Origin: Acidobacteriaceae bacterium | GTDB taxonomy: Bacteria; Acidobacteriota; Terriglobia; Terriglobales; Acidobacteriaceae | Direction: 5' to 3' | Length of the DNA: 5,720 bases | Assembly: GCA_003162495.1 (NCBI GenBank) | Contig: PMOF01000212.1 | Location: forward strand, 37,406 to 43,125 | Part shown: one piece after another, positions 1-2,813 of the stretch | Layout: each line of letters starts with the position of its first letter | Position numbering within the stretch: the stretch's first letter is position 1 | Made by a program: the position numbers and the translations under genes | Notes under the pieces: model-generated | Database searches by the model: none | What the model saw: only the letters and a program-made list of their open reading frames with translations | What the model was told of the DNA's origin: nothing

Positions 1-1
1 C

Positions 2-46
2 GCGGACATGGAAAAACTGGAAAGGGAGAAGGTAGCAACACTATGA
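2..46 (+). CDS. C-terminal end of an upstream gene (partial)
   Basis: The reading frame that begins at base 2 is open from the window edge and ends in TGA at 44-46, giving ADMEKLEREKVATL. That TGA overlaps the ATG of the next gene as ATGA, the same junction used repeatedly further on, which is the main reason to believe this is a real gene end. The visible tail is charged and helical. Nothing can be said about function. With so few codons, a chance open frame is possible. Confidence 0.5.
   Translation, partial: ADMEKLEREKVATL
24..32 (+). promoter_or_regulatory. Ribosome binding site for the receiver-like gene
   Basis: The purine-rich stretch GGGAGAAGG ends 10 bases before the ATG at 43. It lies inside the end of the upstream reading frame, consistent with translation of an operon mRNA rather than a separate promoter. 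Confidence 0.5.
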
Positions 47-480
47 GACCGAAGAAAAGAATCTTGCTGGCGGCCTGCCACGAGGAGCGCGCCTCGATAT
101 TGAAGTACGTGTTGGAGACTCACTCCTTCGTCGCTGTGATCGCGCCGGACGCGGCCGAGGCCGTCGCGCAGCTCCGCGCGCAGCCCTGGGACCTGCTGCT
201 GTGCGAGCTGCCCTTCCACGGCCTCGTGGCGTTACTCGATCAGGCCCGCGCCGCATACACCCCCTCGGCGGTGCTCACCGGCGCGCTGCGCGAGGCGCCC
301 CCGCTGCTCAACGCCGACGCCATGATCAGCAAAGCGGACGCCTATCCAGCCATCCTGCTGGACCGCCTCAAGGTGCTCACCGCCCGCAAGCGCGGCCCGC
401 GGCCGCAGCCCAAACCGGTTGCCTCATGCTCGCCGCTGACCCTTGCGATTCAGGCGGCGCAGAAGGCGAGGCTGGCGTGA
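43..480 (+). CDS. Degenerate response-regulator receiver-like protein
   Basis: This 145-residue protein has the outline of a CheY-like receiver domain: strand 1 (RILLAACHEE, residues 6-15), a helix ending KYVLETHSF, then WDLLLCELPFHGL (49-61), AVLTGA (76-81) and MISKAD (94-99). The conserved switch threonine (T79) and lysine (K97) are present. The phospho-acceptor aspartate position holds glutamate (E55), and the acidic pair after strand 1 is replaced by ACHE. In receivers, the loss of these residues normally prevents metal-dependent phosphorylation, and Glu can mimic the active state. A basic, proline-rich tail follows (residues 115-127), with no output domain. I infer a phosphorylation-independent protein-interaction module. 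Its start overlaps the previous gene (ATGA) and its end overlaps the next (GTGA), so it is part of the operon. The fold is fairly secure; the role is unknown. Confidence 0.75.
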   Translation: MRPKKRILLAACHEERASILKYVLETHSFVAVIAPDAAEAVAQLRAQPWDLLLCELPFHGLVALLDQARAAYTPSAVLTGALREAPPLLNADAMISKADAYPAILLDRLKVLTARKRGPRPQPKPVASCSPLTLAIQAAQKARLA

Positions 481-728
481 GATTCTTCGTCTCCAGGCCC
501 AAGGGCAGCCGGCCGCCGGTCATTGAGGTGACCCGCACGCTGGGCGAGATCGCGGCGACAACGCGCGCGCGCCCTGACCGCATCGCCGACAAGCTCCAGC
601 CCTCGGCTGGTCACCTGTCGAGCGCCTGCAAGCGCGGCGCGCATGCCCGCGGCTGCGCCAGCTGCTCCTCACTGCGATGCGCCTGCGCGTGCCATGGCCG
701 CTGCGCGCCGTCCATGGGGGGTAAATGA
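477..728 (+). CDS. Cys-rich mini-protein, probable zinc binder
   Basis: A GTG start at 477 overlaps the preceding TGA (GTGA) and gives 83 residues. The same frame stays open upstream to an ATG at 201, but that extension would lie wholly inside the receiver gene and gives Arg/Ala-rich, low-complexity sequence, so GTG 477 is preferred. GAGG at 468-471 can serve as ribosome binding site. The N-terminus (MRFFVSRPKG) and middle (EVTRTLGEIAATTRARPDRIADKL) look like an ordinary helical protein. The C-terminal 33 residues contain seven cysteines (51, 60, 63, 68, 70, 72, 76) in the pattern C-x2-C-x4-C-x-C-x-C-x3-C, with H73 after C72. This suggests metal binding. The frame ends by overlapping the next ATG (ATGA). 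I do not recognise a named family. The gene is supported by its two coupled junctions and the patterned cysteines. Confidence 0.6.
   Translation: MRFFVSRPKGSRPPVIEVTRTLGEIAATTRARPDRIADKLQPSAGHLSSACKRGAHARGCASCSSLRCACACHGRCAPSMGGK
716..721 (+). promoter_or_regulatory. G-tract ribosome binding site for the zinc-ribbon gene
   Basis: A run of six G ends three bases before the ATG at 725. The spacing is short and the site is G-only rather than a full GGAGG, so translation probably also relies on coupling through the ATGA overlap. Confidence 0.35.
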
Positions 729-976
729 CCGAAGCAATCAAACACGACGGCCCTATGTGCGGAGACGACTGGGCTTTAGACCTCTCGCACTCGGGGCCAA
801 CTAAAGGTGAACCATTCTTCGGGCATGGCGACCGCATATTTTGCCCAAAATGTCTCCATGAGATCACGGACGATCCCGGCTATGGGCTGGCGTATGGCGG
901 CATGGGCACTTACTGGGTCTGCGAGCAGGATGATTGTGATTGGTTCTTTAAACAGATGGACAGAGACGAAGAGTAA
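725..976 (+). CDS. Small zinc-ribbon-like protein
   Basis: This is an 83-residue acidic protein. Two cysteine knuckles are visible: IFCPKCLHEI (C40, C43) and WVCEQDDCDWF (C66, C71). They are separated by a Gly/Tyr-rich loop (GYGLAYGGMGTYW), a layout expected for a single zinc ribbon (C-x2-C...C-x4-C). C12 is outside this pair. The second knuckle is flanked by aromatic residues (Y63, W64, W73, F74, F75). Its start overlaps the stop of the Cys-rich gene (ATGA), and its own stop is followed two bases later by the GTG of the next gene. The coding stretch is noticeably less GC-rich than its neighbours and uses TTA and AAA/TTT codons, which hints at a separate origin. No enzymatic residues are seen. 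A nucleic-acid- or protein-binding adaptor is the most that can be inferred. Confidence 0.75.
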   Translation: MTEAIKHDGPMCGDDWALDLSHSGPTKGEPFFGHGDRIFCPKCLHEITDDPGYGLAYGGMGTYWVCEQDDCDWFFKQMDRDEE

Positions 977-978
977 GA

Positions 979-1530
979 GTGGGTAGCTCCACGATGCAGA
1001 TCACGAAACTCCAACTCGGCCGGCTGCAAACTTTGTACAGCCAACTCGCGCGCCACGAGATCGGCGTGGGCCTCGATCGCGAGTCGCGCCTGCGCTGGGC
1101 CACTGAGCGGCTGCGCAAGCCGGTGTCGAGTTTCAGCAACCTCTCCATCGACGACGCCGGCTTCCTGATCAACGGCCTGCAAGGGACGTTGGGCGTGAAG
1201 GCCCCGCTCAAGAATCGCCCTGATCGCGACCAGGCGCGCCGCGCCGGCATGGACGGCCGCAAAGACGGTGCGGAGTTCGCCGCCGCGCCGCAGCTCGCCA
1301 CCAGCGCCGATCTGGCGCGCGTCCGGCATGTCCTCGACCAGCTCGCTTGGACCGAAGATCAGTTCCGCACTTTCCTCGCTTCCAGCCGCAGCCCGCTCGC
1401 CAAGCGCGCCGACAAGCAGGTGCGCACCGCGGCCGATGCCAACAAGGTGTATTGGGCGCTGAAGCGCATCGCGCAATCCAAAGGCGCCTGGAAGAAAGCC
1501 TCACAGCCCCAGACAGCAGGTCCCGCATGA
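979..1530 (+). CDS. Possible phage Gp16/GemA-like (DUF1018-type) regulatory protein
   Basis: This 183-residue protein starts at GTG 979, with GAAGAG five bases upstream. ATG 994 (MQITKLQLGRLQ) is a serious alternative that would remove five residues. The N-terminal part, ITKLQLGRLQTLYSQLA followed by ESRLRWATERLRKPVSSFSNLSIDDAGFLINGLQ, resembles the helical Mu Gp16/GemA-type layout: lysine near the start, a helix of Leu/Gln repeats, then S-F-x-x-L-S-x-x-(D/E)-A-x-x-L-I-x-x-L. A second helical block (DLARVRHVLDQLA to DANKVYWALKRI) follows a charged linker and looks like a diverged copy of the first. In Mu-like phages this family sits among early genes and influences host DNA gyration or transcription. 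Here the neighbours are small regulatory-type genes. The family call comes from pattern recognition only and is moderate; the gene itself is secure, with ATGA coupling to the next one. Confidence 0.7.
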   Translation: MGSSTMQITKLQLGRLQTLYSQLARHEIGVGLDRESRLRWATERLRKPVSSFSNLSIDDAGFLINGLQGTLGVKAPLKNRPDRDQARRAGMDGRKDGAEFAAAPQLATSADLARVRHVLDQLAWTEDQFRTFLASSRSPLAKRADKQVRTAADANKVYWALKRIAQSKGAWKKASQPQTAGPA

Positions 1531-1796
1531 CGCACAGAGACGCGATGCGGCAACTCGTTCGAGCCATTGTGGACGCGACCTCGCAAAGCGATGCGGTGTC
1601 GGAGGCGCTCGAAGCGTTTGAATATCTGGGCGTCAACGTGCGCGCCCTGACTTTGCAGCTCTTCTTTAACGGCCGCGTTTGTGAGGCGGCACATGAGGCC
1701 CACCGTCCTGCGGCGTCGGCCGAGACCGACGCTGACTTTCTGCGCAAGCTGCGTATCGAGCCCGGCTTGTTGCCCCCCGAAAGGAGCGCCGAATGA
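1527..1796 (+). CDS. Small helical protein of unknown function
   Basis: ATG 1527 overlaps the stop of the Gp16-like gene (ATGA). AGCAGG at 1515-1520 sits six bases upstream as a weak ribosome binding site. The frame is open further upstream but would lie inside the previous gene. The 89 residues are mostly helical: MRQLVRAIVDATSQSDAVSEALEAFEYLG (7-35), then VNVRALTLQLFFNG, then a charged C-terminal stretch (DADFLRKLRIEP). One cysteine (C52) and several histidines (3, 56, 59) are present without a clear metal motif. There is no signal peptide or membrane span. The stop overlaps the HTH gene start. I do not recognise a family. Its position between a Gp16-like and an HTH protein suggests an accessory regulatory or DNA-related role, but nothing in the sequence shows this directly. 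Confidence 0.6.
   Translation: MTHRDAMRQLVRAIVDATSQSDAVSEALEAFEYLGVNVRALTLQLFFNGRVCEAAHEAHRPAASAETDADFLRKLRIEPGLLPPERSAE
1781..1786 (+). promoter_or_regulatory. Ribosome binding site AAGGAG for the double-HTH gene
   Basis: AAGGAG lies six bases before ATG 1793, inside the end of the upstream gene. It is the best Shine-Dalgarno sequence in the window. Together with the ATGA overlap it fixes the start of the HTH gene. Confidence 0.75.
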
Positions 1797-2332
1797 ACCG
1801 ACACCCGAACCTGGACGCGGCCGACCAGTTTATTTTGCCTTTCGCGGAGAAGGAGTATGTCAACGTGGCGCGGGCGGCGCGCATCCTCGGCGTCTCCGTG
1901 TCCACCGTCTACCGGCTGGCTGAGCTTGAGGACAAGGGCGGCCGCGCGCTGCTGGTGCTGGTGAGCTACCGGTTCCAGGCCCGCAAGCGCGTACTCTACT
2001 CCTCGATCGTGCGCTTCTGCGACGGGCTGCGCGCCCACGCTGGCATCGACGACCGGCGCCCCAAGCTCGACCACCCGATGTTCCGCCACCGCGACGAGGA
2101 TCTGCTCCCCTTCCCGCTGAGCGACACCATCTACTCGGCCGAGGCTCTGCGCGCCCTGGGCCACGAGGACCGCCGCCCGCTGGTCAATCTGATCGAGGAA
2201 GGCCGCTTCGACGCCTATCAGTTGATCCGCGAATCAGCGTGGCGCATCTCGCGCAGCTCCTTTGTGCGCTTCCTCGACGCGACGCGGGATAAGGAACTCG
2301 CCAGAGAGCGCGCGGTCGCCGCCGCACACTAA
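1793..2332 (+). CDS. DNA-binding protein with two tandem excisionase/MerR-like HTH units
   Basis: This 179-residue protein carries a clear helix-turn-helix at residues 22-43 (YVNVARAARILGVSVSTVYRL, with GVS turn) and a wing-like strand pair YRFQARKRVLY, followed by SSIVRFCDGL. A second unit runs from 113 to 163: IYSAEALRALGHEDRRPLVNLI, then EGRFDAYQLIRESAWRISRSSFVRFLDA. Both units are preceded by an LPF motif (15-17 and 105-107) and both end in a [I/F]VRF[C/L]D helix, so the protein appears to be an internal duplication. The second unit has the EEGRF-x-A-Y/WRI-S-RSS pattern common in HTH_17/excisionase-like DNA-binding domains. It probably binds DNA with two heads and could control this operon or recombination. 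It has a strong ribosome binding site and couples to the previous gene. The C-terminal tail is helical and basic. The specific target is unknown. Confidence 0.85.
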   Translation: MNRHPNLDAADQFILPFAEKEYVNVARAARILGVSVSTVYRLAELEDKGGRALLVLVSYRFQARKRVLYSSIVRFCDGLRAHAGIDDRRPKLDHPMFRHRDEDLLPFPLSDTIYSAEALRALGHEDRRPLVNLIEEGRFDAYQLIRESAWRISRSSFVRFLDATRDKELARERAVAAAH

Positions 2333-2367
2333 CCGCGGCCCGCGCGCGCGTGAAGATCGAGTGCAGC
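2333..2367 (+). other. GC-repeat intergenic spacer
   Basis: This is the only sizeable gap in the operon. It contains CGCG-GCC-CGCG (2334-2344), which can form a four-pair GC hairpin, and an alternating CG run at 2341-2350. A GTG at 2350 in frame with the next gene is a possible but less likely start. No promoter is evident. A structure here could lower or separate translation of the surface-protein pair from the regulatory genes; that is inference. Confidence 0.35.
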
Positions 2368-2760
2368 ATGGCCTCGATCACAATCGCCTCCGTCAACCTT
2401 CCCAACTGGGATCTCAGTAGCGACGTCCAACTGCGCATCTACGCGCTGGAGAGCTTTACCGCGGCCGACAACAGCGTGATCGCCGCCGGTGTGCCCAGCG
2501 AAGATGTCGCGCTGAGCGATAACTTCTTCCAGGCAGTGGCCTGCACGCTGAGCGGCACAACGCTTGCGATCGCCGGCTGCACGCTGGAGTCGACCACAGA
2601 CTCTCTCGACAATCCCTCGGCGCAGTACGCGGCCTATTTCTACACCACAGAAGGCCAGCGCATCGGAGCCTTCGCCGGGTTCGGCGCCTTCATACTGCCC
2701 GCGACTCCCGCCAGCACAACTTGGGCGGCCATCGCCGTCGCGCAAGTAGGCCTCCTGTGA
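2368..2760 (+). CDS. Small beta-rich appendage-like protein
   Basis: ATG 2368 gives a 130-residue protein beginning MASITIASVNLPNWDLSSDV. GTG 2350 would add MKIECS; I prefer the ATG because the first beta strand then begins at once, although its ribosome binding site is weak. The sequence alternates hydrophobic and polar residues as in a beta sandwich: VQLRIYALESF, FFQAVACTLSG, TTLAIAGCTLES, AQYAAYFYTTEGQ, ASTTWAAIAVAQ. Two cysteines (59, 71) could pair. There is no signal peptide. Its central pattern (VAC..., G-x-x-C-T, TTDSLDNP, aromatic strand) reappears in the N-terminal domain of the next, much larger protein, and the two genes overlap as GTGA. I infer a structural partner, such as a small tail or baseplate-type appendage protein. 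No named family is recognised. Confidence 0.65.
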   Translation: MASITIASVNLPNWDLSSDVQLRIYALESFTAADNSVIAAGVPSEDVALSDNFFQAVACTLSGTTLAIAGCTLESTTDSLDNPSAQYAAYFYTTEGQRIGAFAGFGAFILPATPASTTWAAIAVAQVGLL

Positions 2761-2813
2761 AGCGATTGTGCGCCGCCGCTCTCTTTCTCTGCCTGGCGGG
2801 CGGCCTCCGCGCG
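2757..2813 (+). other. Sec signal peptide of the fibre-like protein
   Basis: Residues 1-19 read MKRLCAAALFLCLAGGLRA, with Q20 next. There is a basic start (K2, R3), a hydrophobic core (4-14), helix-breaking GG, and L-R-A before the predicted cut. C12 is not in a lipobox because the preceding residue is Leu, so a signal peptidase I site is expected. Confidence 0.85.

Noticed and set aside
201..476. Upstream extension of the Cys-rich gene to ATG 201
   Set aside because: It lies fully inside the receiver gene and gives Arg/Ala/Pro-rich filler typical of an off-frame reading of GC-rich DNA. GTG 477 with its GTGA overlap is better.
910..1476. 188-residue open frame on the minus strand
   Set aside because: It is antisense to the zinc-ribbon and Gp16-like genes, with composition typical of a complementary frame in GC-rich coding DNA.
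1208..2164. 318-residue open frame on the minus strand
   Set aside because: It runs antisense across three well-supported genes, has shadow-type composition and shows no recognisable domain.
2721..2756. ATG 2721 as the start of the fibre-like gene
   Set aside because: It would add MGGHRRRASRPP before a complete signal peptide and overlap the upstream gene by 40 bases. GTG 2757 gives a 4-base overlap like the other junctions.
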